64,000 nt of DNA. It comes from an uncultured Clostridia bacterium. Lineage in GTDB: Bacteria; Bacillota; Clostridia; Christensenellales; UBA1242. The stretch lies in assembly GCA_944381215.1 (NCBI GenBank), contig CALWKF010000003.1, forward strand, positions 50,872 to 114,871, written 5' to 3'. The notes below the pieces were generated by a model, which saw only the letters and a program-made list of their open reading frames with translations, was not told the origin of the DNA and did not search any database. Of the stretch, positions 55,486 through 64,000 are shown in pieces. The position numbers were made by a program, and so were the translations under genes. Position 1 is the stretch's first letter. The number at the start of each line of letters is the position of its first letter.

Positions 55486-55941
55486 CTAATTACTTGGCAA
55501 AGACATTATATAAATTGCAATAAATAGATATGCAATAATGATAATAATAGTTAGAATTGTAAATATTATTCCAACCGCCTTTTGTCCTTTATTGCTTGAC
55601 TTAATTACAAATGGGTGCAAACATAGTGAAATAATTGAACAAATAACTCCCGGAATATAACTAATCCAACCTATTGTTAAAATAAAAACAATGAATGTAA
55701 CTGCTTTTTGCGCATCACTATTTGAACTATATGTCTGCAATAAAAAAAATACAGTAACTGCCATAAAACACATTGAAAGAAAAAACGAAATTAACCCGCC
55801 AATCATAAGTCCAGTTTTTAATTCTTTAGGTTCATTTACATTTGTTACTTGCGTTATCACATTTTGGGTATTTTCTAAATTATTTTGATTTTTTATATCT
55901 TCTGCTTTTACAACATTAATATGATAATCTTTTTTAACCAT
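55486..55941 (-). CDS. Three-helix membrane protein
   Basis: 151 residues. A hydrophilic N-terminus of 43 residues (Asn/Val/Glu-rich) is followed by membrane segments at about 44-68, 80-107 and 121-147. This resembles small DUF4190-like proteins of Firmicutes, but the match is only by layout. GGAG lies before the ATG at 55941. It is divergent from the YugP-like gene, with only about 100 bases between them. Function unknown. Confidence 0.7.
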   Translation of the reverse strand: MVKKDYHINVVKAEDIKNQNNLENTQNVITQVTNVNEPKELKTGLMIGGLISFFLSMCFMAVTVFFLLQTYSSNSDAQKAVTFIVFILTIGWISYIPGVICSIISLCLHPFVIKSSNKGQKAVGIIFTILTIIIIIAYLFIAIYIMSLPSN

Positions 55942-56047
55942 TCTAATCTCCTTATTTAATTATACAATTAAAAATCTTTGAAGTCAAATATATATAAGGT
56001 TGACATTTTATTTTTTATATGATATATTTACTAAAAAGGGGATTAAT

Positions 56048-56800
56048 ATGTTAAATTTAAGTGGAATTGAACTTGCATCATTGATAGTTTCAGGATTAAT
56101 TTTAATTTTTTTGGTAATTGCACTAGTTGTTCAAATCAGTTTAATTATCAAATATAAACAATATAACAAAATGCCCTTGTCTAATGGTTTAACAGCAGAA
56201 CAAACAGCAAGGTCATTACTTGATGCAAATGGTCTTCAATATGTACAAATTAAAAAACTTGGTTTTTTTAGAAGAATTTTACTTTTTGGAAATCATTATA
56301 GTGTAATGAAAAAGACAATATATTTAAGGACAAATATATTAAATTCATCATCTATAACTGCTGTTGGTATTGCGACACAAAAAGTTTGTCTTGCAATTCA
56401 ACATAAAAACAAAGATAAAAGTTTTAGCTTTAGATATATTCTTCAAATTTTAACATTATTTACACCACTTCTTTTCTATGGGGCTATTATTGTAGGTCTT
56501 GTTATAGATATCCTAACTAAGTTTACAGGAATCCCTACACTTATCGGTTTGTTAATTGGACTTGGTTTTTATTTATTAGTATTTATTTTTCAAATTGTAA
56601 ATATTAAAGTAGAGAAAAAAGCAAATAAACAGACTATTGAGATTTTGCAAAGCTCAAATATATTCAATGAACAAGAAATTACAACACTAAAAAACCTATT
56701 TAAACTTTATATCTTGGCAGATATAATCGCACTAGTTTTGAGTTTGTTAAAACTTATTCAACAAATTTTAAAAGTATTTACAAAATTAAAAAGAAATTAA
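56048..56800 (+). CDS. YugP-like membrane protein lacking the zinc-binding motif
   Basis: 250 residues from the ATG at 56048 (AAAAAGGGG upstream; a longer frame opens at 56000). The family order is kept: N-terminal membrane segment (8-32), NGLTAEQTARSLLDANGL, FGNHYSVMKKTIYLR, SSSITAVGIATQKVCLAIQH, then two membrane segments and a C-terminal helix pair. In YugP zinc peptidases the central motif is AxHEVGHAxQH; here it reads ATQKVCLAIQH, so both zinc His and the catalytic Glu are replaced by Gln, Leu and Lys. The fold is likely retained, but proteolysis is not possible by the usual mechanism. A terminator follows at 56807-56846. Confidence 0.85.
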   Translation: MLNLSGIELASLIVSGLILIFLVIALVVQISLIIKYKQYNKMPLSNGLTAEQTARSLLDANGLQYVQIKKLGFFRRILLFGNHYSVMKKTIYLRTNILNSSSITAVGIATQKVCLAIQHKNKDKSFSFRYILQILTLFTPLLFYGAIIVGLVIDILTKFTGIPTLIGLLIGLGFYLLVFIFQIVNIKVEKKANKQTIEILQSSNIFNEQEITTLKNLFKLYILADIIALVLSLLKLIQQILKVFTKLKRN

Positions 56801-56806
56801 AATATT

Positions 56807-56846
56807 AAAAAGGTCATAGTAAATAATTACATACTATGACTTTTTC
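56807..56846 (+). terminator. Terminator of the YugP-like gene
   Basis: AAAAAGGTCATAGTA pairs with TACTATGACTTTTT around an AT-rich loop. Confidence 0.8.
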
Positions 56847-57448
56847 TTTGTTATAAGAAAACCACGGGATAGTCCCGTGGTTCCGTTTAGGTTTACCGAT
56901 GAACAAGAAATGAAAGTATCAAGAGAGAAAAAATTAACGAAATAAATTTAGTAGGAAGAAGATTATAAAAATAGAAAAAATTAAATAAATTAATAAAGTA
57001 GGGAAGGGATGAAGAACTTTGCATAGATAAGTTGTGCACGATTTCGTGCTGCCTGTAACGGAGGGTTTTACCCGTTATATGAAAAACCACCAGGTATACT
57101 GGTGGATTTTTATTCTATTAAAGTTTTACTTTTAGGTGTCTTTTGTTTGATTTTGATTACGGTTTATATTTTTTCTACCGCTAATCTCTCATCATTCCCG
57201 CCAATACTTCAAGAGAGAAAACAATTATAAGAAATATTAGAAATCATAAAAAACTTCATAGAGAATTATAGTGCAGAAAAATTACAAAAAATATAAGGGC
57301 ATTCTTATTGAATTTAGAAAATAAACTTTTGCATCTCTCGTTTTTAATTTTGGTTCGTTTTACTCTGCGAGTTTAATCCCGCTTTTCAATTTATAATTTA
57401 ATTGCAAAGTTTTAAAAATTATGATAAAATTAAGTCAAGAGGTGTGTA
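56847..57448. other. Non-coding stretch with two strong hairpins
   Basis: AACCACGGGA/TCCCGTGGTT (56860-56882) and CCACCAG/CTGGTGG plus T-run (57087-57111) bracket about 200 bases with no gene. This could be the ends of a small hairpin-bounded element (IS200-like or MITE) or a small RNA. The following 330 bases up to 57448 show nothing clear. Confidence 0.4.
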
Positions 57449-58177
57449 ATGAAAAGCATAACGACAAAGGATTATATAATAAAATATGAACCAGAGCTTG
57501 AAGATTTTGTGCAAAAAACTCTTTCTTGGGCGGAGAAAAAGAGGCTTGAGTTTTATAAAATTTTTGATTGTAAAGAAACCGATATTGACGTTCTAAAAGC
57601 AAGTTTTTTTATCAATCGTGAAAACTTTGTAAATTACATAAAAGACATTTCAAATGGCAGAACTCCTCCTAGTTGGGCTGCGGGCTGTTTTTATAACGGA
57701 GAGATTCAAGTGCTAGTTGATATTAAAAATCCTGAAAATCAAATGTACACTTTGGCTCATGAAACCATGCATTTATTTTTTGATAAAACTGTATATGAAA
57801 AATATAATATAGGAAGGGTTAAATGGCTTGATGAATCTTTCGCAGTGTATCTTGACGGAAATCCTGATGATATTTCAAGAGAAGATTTTTTAAGAATGAT
57901 TGAATATTTAGATAAAATCGCTGATGGCTTTGATATGGCAACACTGGCTGATTCTAATAAAATTAAGACAAAAGAATACGATGGTTATGATATGTTCAAT
58001 ATCATAGGTAAATATATTTTTGAAACGAAACAAGAGCAGAAATATTTGGAATTGATTAAAAAAGATAGAAACGAAGTTTTAAAAATCGGCAAGCATATTT
58101 TAAGAGAAGCTGTAGATTATGTAAAAAATGAAATTGAAAAACCTTTAGATAGTTCTAATAAACTTCTAATAAAATAA
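57449..58177 (+). CDS. Gluzincin-type zinc peptidase-like protein
   Basis: 242 residues. Zinc motif HETMH at 104-108 (LAHETMHLFF) and WLDESFAVYL with Glu129 as third ligand, the spacing seen in M1-like/peptidase-MA gluzincins. There is no signal peptide, so it is cytoplasmic. The AGAGGTGTG ribosome binding site lies 6 bases before the ATG at 57449. It converges with an XRE regulator gene. The short length suggests a single catalytic domain with unknown substrate. Confidence 0.8.
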   Translation: MKSITTKDYIIKYEPELEDFVQKTLSWAEKKRLEFYKIFDCKETDIDVLKASFFINRENFVNYIKDISNGRTPPSWAAGCFYNGEIQVLVDIKNPENQMYTLAHETMHLFFDKTVYEKYNIGRVKWLDESFAVYLDGNPDDISREDFLRMIEYLDKIADGFDMATLADSNKIKTKEYDGYDMFNIIGKYIFETKQEQKYLELIKKDRNEVLKIGKHILREAVDYVKNEIEKPLDSSNKLLIK

Positions 58178-58205
58178 GTATTTAACACAAAAAAGTCCGC
58201 AAACT

Positions 58206-58248
58206 CAACAACACCCCAAAAGCTGAATGCTTTTTTGGGTGTTGTTTA
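58206..58248. terminator. Convergent terminator
   Basis: CAACAACACCCC with GGGTGTTGTT and inner AAAAGC/GCTTTT pairing, between the peptidase and the XRE gene. Confidence 0.8.
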
Positions 58249-58272
58249 AATTTGATATAATTTTTGAAATAA

Positions 58273-59118
58273 TTATTTATTGTTTTTTATTAATCTTTTA
58301 ATTATGCTAGTTTGAATCATATCAAGCTTATCAGGATAATCAATATAGTGCCGTATCATGCAAGCACCATTGTCCAGTAACCACTGAATCAAGTCATCGC
58401 TATCTGAATTTAGGTATCTTTCGACTACTTTTTCCAAAGTTTTAGATAATTCCCACTGAATATTAATTGGCTTTTGTTCATTGAAATTATAATGGATTGC
58501 TCTCATCCTTTCATTATACTGTTCGCGAGCGATGTTTGCTTCATTAAGATCTCCAAGAGCAAGTTTGTAAAACTCAAGGTTGTTCGTTTCTACTGCCTCA
58601 TCTAATGTTAATTTGTGAGGAAAACTGCCTTGTATATTTTGGGTTGGGTCATACATTTTATACTTACTACTTAATATTTTATATAAGTCTATGTCGCCAG
58701 TCGCCACAGTTTCTCTTACATTAACATAGATTTCATCATTCATTATTTTGTATAATTTGCTTTTTTCCTCGGTCGAAAATCTGCCGAAAGGCTTTAAAAC
58801 TTCATTAAATTCTTTAGTTAAACTATTTGCGTTGCTTAATTTTTTCATTTCTGTTGCCATTTGCTTGTCTTCGTTGGAACTAGCCACCCCTTTAATAATA
58901 AAATCTAATGATATATTATAATAGTTTGCGAGTTTTTCCAAATCTTCCATAGAAGGTTTACTCTCACCAGTCTCCCATTTGCTTAAATTTTTAGAAGATA
59001 GGTTTAGGTCAGCAGCTACTTCTTGCTGCTTTTTACTTTTTACTCCTCTTATTAAAGCTAAGCGCTCTCCAAAAGAAAATTCTGTTAAATCAATGATTTG
59101 TTGGTTTAAATTTATCAT
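58273..59118 (-). CDS. XRE regulator with a large C-terminal domain
   Basis: 281 residues from the ATG at 59118 (AAGGAGGAG 6 bases upstream; the longer frame starts 11 codons earlier). Residues 10-75 form an XRE helix-turn-helix (GERLALIRGVKSKKQQEVAA, NLSSKNLSKWETGESKPS and the ANYYNISLDFIIKG tail). The remaining 200 residues are helical, with ankyrin-like phrases (TLDEAVETNNLEFYKLALGD; DDLIQWLLDNGACM), so a protein-sensing role is possible. The neighbours are the gluzincin gene (convergent) and the ABC operon (divergent), which it may control. Confidence 0.82.
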   Translation of the reverse strand: MINLNQQIIDLTEFSFGERLALIRGVKSKKQQEVAADLNLSSKNLSKWETGESKPSMEDLEKLANYYNISLDFIIKGVASSNEDKQMATEMKKLSNANSLTKEFNEVLKPFGRFSTEEKSKLYKIMNDEIYVNVRETVATGDIDLYKILSSKYKMYDPTQNIQGSFPHKLTLDEAVETNNLEFYKLALGDLNEANIAREQYNERMRAIHYNFNEQKPINIQWELSKTLEKVVERYLNSDSDDLIQWLLDNGACMIRHYIDYPDKLDMIQTSIIKRLIKNNK

Positions 59119-59437
59119 ATGCTCCTCCTTAAAACATAACAAGCATACCATAAAAAAAGAAAAATTAACATACTTTTTACAAATTTAATCGGGGGAATGG
59201 CTACATAATTTAAGTTTTTCTTGCGTTTTCAATCTAAAAAAATGAGAGCAGGTGAAAATGTGATATAAAGGTGGGTAACTAACGATTTTTATCTTAAAAA
59301 TATGGTAAATTCTTAATTCATTTGTGTAAAATGCAAATTTTTAGGTTTAATCCACATTAGTATTTAATTAAAGTAGACATAGACATTTTTTTATGATAAT
59401 ATTATTTTGATTGTGGAATAAGATTAAAGGAATTTTT

Positions 59438-60352
59438 ATGAGCCATATAATAGAAATTAAAAATTTAAAAAAGTATTTTGGCGAAGCAAAGGCTGTGGAT
59501 GATATTTCGTTTTCTGTAGAAGAGGGCGACCTGTTTGCCTTTCTAGGGCTCAACGGGGCGGGGAAGAGCACAACTATAAACATATTAGTTGGTGTTTTAA
59601 ATCGCGATAGTGGCGAGTGTATGGTAAACGGCTTTTCGGTGGACGATATATCTAAAATTTTGCCGAGCATTGGTATCGTTTTTCAATCTTTGGTGCTCGA
59701 CAAAAAATTGTCCGTCTATGACAACCTGCGATACAGGGCAATGCTGTACGGAATGAGTAAAAAAGAATTTGAGGAAAATCTTGAATATTTTATAAATAGG
59801 CTCGACTTGAAGCCACTTTTAAAAAAGCAACTCGACAAATTGAGTGGCGGGCAAAAGCGGAAAGTCGACATCGTAAGAGCCCTTTTGCACAAGCCGAAAA
59901 TCTTGATACTCGATGAGCCAACAACGGGCCTCGACCCGAAGACACGTAAGCTCGTCTGGGATATGATAAACGAGTTTAGGAAAAACACAAATTTAACCGT
60001 ACTGCTCACGACTCACTACATGGAGGAGGCGAGCCTGGCCGATAATATCGTAATTATCGACAGCGGGAAAATCGTCGCCGAAGGTTCGCCCTTAACCCTA
60101 AAAAACAAGTACGCGAACGACTATATCAAGGCGTACAAGTATGATAAAGCGATTCTAGAAATTTTAGAAAAGGACAAAATTCCCTATAAAAAAGATAAAA
60201 AATGCTTGGAAATTAAGTTCAAAAATACAGATGAAGCAAAGAACTTCCTTGTTAAACATAGCGCGCTTTTTAAAGATATCGAAATTCTAAAAGGCTCGAT
60301 GGACGACGTATTTTTATCTGTTACAGGAAAAGAGTTGAAGGAGAATGTATGA
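59438..60352 (+). CDS. ABC transporter ATP-binding protein
   Basis: 305 residues from the ATG at 59438 (AAAGGAA upstream). Walker A GLNGAGKST (about 39-47), signature LSGGQKRKVDIVRALLHKPK, Walker B ILILDEPTTGLDP and switch His LLTTHYMEE. It is of the DrrA/CcmA-like type that energises ABC-2 exporters for drugs, lipids or polymers. The stop overlaps the start of the permease gene (ATGA), so the two form a transporter. The C-terminal 80 residues are a family tail. Confidence 0.93.
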   Translation: MSHIIEIKNLKKYFGEAKAVDDISFSVEEGDLFAFLGLNGAGKSTTINILVGVLNRDSGECMVNGFSVDDISKILPSIGIVFQSLVLDKKLSVYDNLRYRAMLYGMSKKEFEENLEYFINRLDLKPLLKKQLDKLSGGQKRKVDIVRALLHKPKILILDEPTTGLDPKTRKLVWDMINEFRKNTNLTVLLTTHYMEEASLADNIVIIDSGKIVAEGSPLTLKNKYANDYIKAYKYDKAILEILEKDKIPYKKDKKCLEIKFKNTDEAKNFLVKHSALFKDIEILKGSMDDVFLSVTGKELKENV

Positions 60353-61278
60353 ATAATCAGTCCGAATTGAGAAAACTTTCCTATTTAACTTTTCGAAATA
60401 TTAAGCTGTATTTTAAGGACAAAATGACCTTTCTAGTTTCGCTAATTACACCAATCATTTTACTCGTTTTGTTTGTCGCGTTTCTGCAATCGACGTATGA
60501 GGATAGCATACTTTCAATAGTTGCGGGCTTTAATTTGGACCAAAGTTTAGTCGATGCCTTTACTGGCGGGTGGCTGTTTTCTTCGGTGCTGGCGACCTCG
60601 TGCATAACCGTCGCTTTTTGCTCTGGAATGATGGTCATAGACAAAATTAACAAGGCCAATATCGACTTTTTAGTATCGCCCGTGAAAAAGAGCACACTGC
60701 AACTGAGTTATGTGCTCGCAAACCTGTTCTCCACGCTTATAATCGCATTTGTCTTGCTGGCAGTAGGGCTGATTTACCTTGCGTGCGTCGGATTTTATAT
60801 CGATTTTGTGGACTTTTTGCTAATCGTGTTCAGTATAATTATAACCTCGCTATTTGGCACGGTTTTGGCAAACATTATCTGGACTTTTACCCGTTCGCAA
60901 GGTGTAGTTAGCGGAGTTTGCACGCTCGTTTCCGCACTGTACGGCTTTATTTGTGGCGCGTATATGCCGCTAAATACAATGGGCGAGGGCATGCAAGCAT
61001 TCGTGTCGCTTCTGCCCGGGACTTACGCAACGGTTTTGTTTAGGCAAGGCTTTTTAAACGGCGTTTTGGACGAAATGGGGCAAACCTTGCCAGCCGAAAT
61101 GGTCGACGGCATCGCTAGCAGTTTCGACGTAAAAATGTCCTTTTTTGGTACCGACGTGTCGACACTCGGGCTGGTGCTGGTTATAACTATCTCGACATTA
61201 GTACTGCTGGGAATTTTTATATTAATAAATAGTTTAAGGAAAAAAGCAAAAGCAAAAATTAACCGCCTAGTAGCGTGA
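60349..61278 (+). CDS. ABC-2 type permease
   Basis: 309 residues with six hydrophobic segments at about 26-46, 72-100, 118-143, 151-180, 184-206 and 265-293; the fifth ends near a conserved-looking GAYMPLNTMGEGMQ segment typical of ABC-2 exporters. A large loop lies between segments 5 and 6. It partners the preceding ATPase. The substrate is unknown. A hairpin terminator lies at 61325-61363. Confidence 0.9.
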   Translation: MNNQSELRKLSYLTFRNIKLYFKDKMTFLVSLITPIILLVLFVAFLQSTYEDSILSIVAGFNLDQSLVDAFTGGWLFSSVLATSCITVAFCSGMMVIDKINKANIDFLVSPVKKSTLQLSYVLANLFSTLIIAFVLLAVGLIYLACVGFYIDFVDFLLIVFSIIITSLFGTVLANIIWTFTRSQGVVSGVCTLVSALYGFICGAYMPLNTMGEGMQAFVSLLPGTYATVLFRQGFLNGVLDEMGQTLPAEMVDGIASSFDVKMSFFGTDVSTLGLVLVITISTLVLLGIFILINSLRKKAKAKINRLVA

Positions 61279-61324
61279 ATTTCTCAAACTAATTTAAAAA
61301 TTTATCGCTATTTTTCGAAATATA

Positions 61325-61363
61325 AAAAACTGCACCCAAAAGCAAATTTTAGGTGCGGTTTTT
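61325..61363. terminator. Terminator between permease and lipoprotein genes
   Basis: AAAAACTGCACC pairs with GGTGCGGTTTTT, serving both convergent genes. Confidence 0.8.
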
Positions 61364-61370
61364 AGTTTAT

Positions 61371-62447
61371 TTAGGAATAAGTGCGCTCGTGTACGTCGAT
61401 ATCGAGGCTAGCACCATCTCTCATAAAGAATAACTCGCCGTCTTCATAGCGGTTAAAGCCCGTAATCGAGTCGCCACTAAATGCTTCATCAAGGTCGAAC
61501 TCGGCAATTATTCTAATATGCCCTTGGTCGTCGGTGTATTCAAACACCATTATACTAATCGTGTACGCGTGATTCGGCACATACTTAATGGTAACGGTTT
61601 CATCTTCACTAGTTGCGACTTGCGAAACGTAGTAGTCTGGCCCGCCATAAATTTCGTTTTTATCGTTGATTTGAATGGTAATGCCTTCGCCTTGGGTGCT
61701 GTACTCATCGAAAATGCGGGAGAGGTCGAAGTTTAAGGTGTTGGTCCAAGTGGCAACCTCGAGAGTACCATACTCTTTTACCTCGATTTTTTTGGTGATT
61801 GTGTCATCAACATTACTACCACTACTCGAGTGTACGCGCAAAATTAGGTAAGTCTCGCCAACAGTAACTTTTGTCAGGTCGATATTGAAGTACCCACCAT
61901 TTTTCATGGTGCCCATATTTGCATCGATAAAGTGAATGTCGATGGCACTGCTTGGTAGGACAGCCTCGTTTGTTGAGATGATTTCGGCTTGTGGGTTGTT
62001 TATATTTTCGCTAAAATCGAAATAAATTGTCTGTTTAGCAAAGTTGTCGCCCTCGTGTGCTGTAGAAATTTGGCTCGGTGCACTAGCGGACCAAGACAGT
62101 ACGTCTGCACTATTAATCTCTTGAATCGCGGTGGAAACGGTAACCGCAACATCGCTTTCGGGCATAGTGAAGGTGTATCTGCAGTCCTCGAGTTCGCATA
62201 CGATGTCATTTGCCTTCACCTCGGTAATCGTGTAGGCTGCGGTATTTAGGTCGATTTTCAAGGTGATTTTCTCGCCTGCTTCGGCGGTAGTCTTGTTTGC
62301 GTCAATGTCGTAGAGTGTGGATGCGGGCAACGTGATTTTATACTCGGTGGGTGAGGCGGGTGGCGTTTCTCCGCAGCCGACCAGCACAAAGCCTAAAGTT
62401 ATACATAGCAGGCACATAGCAATCGAAATTGGTAAAGTTTTTGTCAT
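61371..62447 (-). CDS. Secreted lipoprotein with beta-rich domains
   Basis: 358 residues. The signal peptide ends in lipobox VLVGCGE with Cys25. The mature part starts with Thr/Pro-rich sequence and a short repeat-type module (YDIDANKTTAEAGEKITLKI...FTMPESDVAVTV), which resembles the small bacterial repeat found next to InlB-type modules, then Ig-like beta segments. It is rich in Asp/Thr/Ser and ends without an anchor. GGAGTG precedes the ATG. The acyltransferase-like gene ends only 3 bases upstream, so the two probably form one operon. Confidence 0.8.
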   Translation of the reverse strand: MTKTLPISIAMCLLCITLGFVLVGCGETPPASPTEYKITLPASTLYDIDANKTTAEAGEKITLKIDLNTAAYTITEVKANDIVCELEDCRYTFTMPESDVAVTVSTAIQEINSADVLSWSASAPSQISTAHEGDNFAKQTIYFDFSENINNPQAEIISTNEAVLPSSAIDIHFIDANMGTMKNGGYFNIDLTKVTVGETYLILRVHSSSGSNVDDTITKKIEVKEYGTLEVATWTNTLNFDLSRIFDEYSTQGEGITIQINDKNEIYGGPDYYVSQVATSEDETVTIKYVPNHAYTISIMVFEYTDDQGHIRIIAEFDLDEAFSGDSITGFNRYEDGELFFMRDGASLDIDVHERTYS

Positions 62448-62450
62448 TTT

Positions 62451-63167
62451 TCACTCCTTTTTATTATTTTTATTGCTTTCGGACAAAATTTGTTTGTACA
62501 TTTCGTTGGCTTGTTGGCGCATCATTTCAGAGATTTCCTCGTCAGTTTTGTTTAAGTTAGCGAGGTCAAGATATGTCGTGGCCTTTTTTATTATCAAGGT
62601 GCGTTTCTTACGGCTGTAATACATATTGTAAATTTTGAGGTTCTTGCCCGTCTTGCGATAATATTGCCTAGCCAGCACGTAAAAGCCCGCAAAATACTGC
62701 TTTAACACATCGTGGTAGCCGTCAGAAGAGTCCTCGGGGAACACAAAAATACTTCGCCCGCTGTCTAAAACCTCGAAACTTTCCTTCAAGGTGCTCCTTA
62801 GTCTCGAATCAGTGTAGGTTGGCAAAATGTTTACACCGCGGTAGAACCCGTGCACAAAAGGGCACACTATGGTCGCCACAATCTTGGCTAGCCACTTAGG
62901 CAGGTGTTTTTTGTCGTGGTAATAGGTTGTACTCAGGTATTTCCATTGCATCCCCAAACTTCCACACATCTCGTGCGTGCCCCAAAAGCGAATGGCTTTT
63001 GGAAAGTATAGTTCGTATATCAAAGGCCCACTTGCGGCACTGTGGTTGCTTAAATAAATTGCCACATCGTCGAGGCTTTCATTCTCATTAATCACGCGTG
63101 GGCGACGCTTAAAAAGGCGCAATAATTTTTTGATAAATTCAAAAAATGGTTTTCGTTTATTTTCCAC
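62451..63167 (-). CDS. PlsC-like acyltransferase with altered catalytic motif
   Basis: 238 residues. The layout is that of 1-acylglycerol-phosphate acyltransferases: IYLSNHSAASGPLIYELYF in the place of the catalytic NHxxxxD, and SIFVFPEDSSDGY for the FPEG substrate motif (about 140). The His is kept but the Asp four residues on is Gly, so the charge relay is incomplete. The N-terminal 25 residues are strongly basic, suitable for a membrane-surface enzyme; no clear membrane helix. It lies just before the lipoprotein gene in one transcript. Confidence 0.65.
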   Translation of the reverse strand: MENKRKPFFEFIKKLLRLFKRRPRVINENESLDDVAIYLSNHSAASGPLIYELYFPKAIRFWGTHEMCGSLGMQWKYLSTTYYHDKKHLPKWLAKIVATIVCPFVHGFYRGVNILPTYTDSRLRSTLKESFEVLDSGRSIFVFPEDSSDGYHDVLKQYFAGFYVLARQYYRKTGKNLKIYNMYYSRKKRTLIIKKATTYLDLANLNKTDEEISEMMRQQANEMYKQILSESNKNNKKE

Positions 63168-63295
63168 TATTTTTTCCTAATTTAAATATAAATATGTATG
63201 TATATTATATAGCAAACGACCATATTTTACAAACAAAAAAGGCAACATTTCAAAAGATGTATAAAGATAAAAGGTTAGGCCTTAAACTCAATCGC

Positions 63296-63324
63296 TTGCT
63301 ATAATGTAAAATTTTTGATATAAT
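63296..63324 (+). promoter_or_regulatory. Promoter of the HAD gene
   Basis: TTGCTA (63296-63301), 17 bases, TATAAT (63319-63324), 24 bases before the ATG. Confidence 0.6.
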
Positions 63325-63348
63325 GGAATTTAACGAGCGAGGTTTTAA

Positions 63349-64000
63349 ATGGAAAAAGAAGTAATATTAGTAGATTGCTTTAACACAATAATCATGCGAA
63401 AAATTTCGCCTACCGAGGTGCTGTATCGCTGGGCGGAGAACGTGGGGGAAAATTACGGAATCGAACCCTCAATTATATACAATGCCTTTATAAAAGCGCG
63501 CAATAAAATAGCGTTTAATAACAAATTGCACCACGGCGAACTCGAATTTCGCTTTGAGGACGTGCTGACGCAAATCGGCGAAAAGCTTTCTAGTAGGATG
63601 AATTTAGATGTGGCGGAGTTTACAAAAACTGCTATGGAAATCTACATCAAAACTGAGCAATATGTGCAGTACCTAAACCCCGACACAATTGCAAATTTGC
63701 GCAAATACCACGAAGAAAACAAACCTATTTACATCGTATCCGACTTTTATTGCGGGAAAGAAGTTATTTTGCGGTGGCTCGAAGCTCTGGGAGTGCATGA
63801 CTTGTTTACCGACATATTCGTGTCTTGCGACCACATGAAATCCAAACTTACAGGGCGAATGTACACCTACTTAAAGCAAACTTTAAAAATAAAAGGTCAC
63901 AGTGTATTATTGATTGGTGACAATGCTTACGGCGATATTTTCAAGGCGCGTCTAAAAGGCTTCAGCACGCAAAAAGTGCACACAAAATACGAAAAAAGTG
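63349..64000 (+). CDS. HAD-superfamily hydrolase-like protein (partial)
   Basis: 217 codons are visible and the frame runs off the right edge. Motif I is ILVDCFNTII: the nucleophile Asp is present, but the usual second Asp two residues later is Phe. Motif II is IYIVSDFYCG, motif III contains Lys (SKLTGRMY), and motif IV is LLIGDNAYGDIFKA. This form occurs in HAD-like N-terminal domains of glycan/capsule enzymes, so a longer fusion protein is possible. GCGAGG precedes the ATG at 63349. Confidence 0.8.
   Translation, partial: MEKEVILVDCFNTIIMRKISPTEVLYRWAENVGENYGIEPSIIYNAFIKARNKIAFNNKLHHGELEFRFEDVLTQIGEKLSSRMNLDVAEFTKTAMEIYIKTEQYVQYLNPDTIANLRKYHEENKPIYIVSDFYCGKEVILRWLEALGVHDLFTDIFVSCDHMKSKLTGRMYTYLKQTLKIKGHSVLLIGDNAYGDIFKARLKGFSTQKVHTKYEKS

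Overview
The window looks like chromosomal DNA of a low-GC, probably spore-forming Firmicute (Clostridia-like). Evidence: SpoVG, a protein with a Spo0A-type DNA-binding domain, a G-X-Y collagen-like protein of exosporium type, a Mbeg1-like hydrolase, AAGGAGG-type ribosome binding sites, consensus TTGACA/TATAAT promoters with 17-base spacers, and many stem-loop/T-run terminators. The species cannot be named from sequence alone.

Layout. (1) <1-5639: a mobile element of small AT-rich genes with divergent control (XRE repressor), a tyrosine integrase, and an apparent insertion in the 3' end of tRNA-Lys; it continues past the left edge. (2) 5640-6332: five minus-strand tRNA genes (Lys, Gln, Gln, His, Arg) behind one promoter. 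(3) 6566-18436: core genes, including an alpha/beta hydrolase, two paralogous membrane proteins, spoVG, murC, rpmE, the prmC-prfA pair, a collagen-like protein, tRNA-Asn and an HD-domain protein. (4) 18682-33429: one 4,915-codon gene for a giant surface lipoprotein with GLUG-type repeats. (5) 33833-37727: proS, a PHP-fold protein that lacks several metal ligands, and an HExxH peptidase. (6) about 37891-51211: a 13.3-kb genomic island apparently inserted in the 3' end of tRNA-Leu. It carries a large serine recombinase broken by one in-frame stop, then an XRE-Dcm-(Hsp90-like ATPase/histidine kinase)-response regulator operon, then a split adenine methyltransferase / GIY-YIG / helicase restriction module with a HEPN-like protein. 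(7) 51212-64000: tRNAs Leu, Gly and Ser, a receiver-less Spo0A-like protein, two families of degenerate tandem repeats, a YugP-like protein that has lost its zinc motif, a gluzincin peptidase, an XRE regulator, an ABC exporter, a lipoprotein, an acyltransferase-like protein and a HAD hydrolase running off the right edge.

The strongest candidate for an undescribed system is the island operon 40008-44707. A 5-methylcytosine methyltransferase is translationally coupled to a protein that joins an Hsp90/MORC-type ATPase to a complete histidine kinase core, and next to it is a dedicated response regulator whose output domain is not a recognisable DNA-binding domain. This suggests phosphorelay signalling inside a restriction or anti-phage module; the adjoining GIY-YIG/helicase/methyltransferase genes could be the nuclease arm or a second system. 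A second theme is a family of short elements beside tRNA genes (near 6.1, 17.1-17.5 and 51.5 kb), each carrying a copy of the neighbouring tRNA 3' end.
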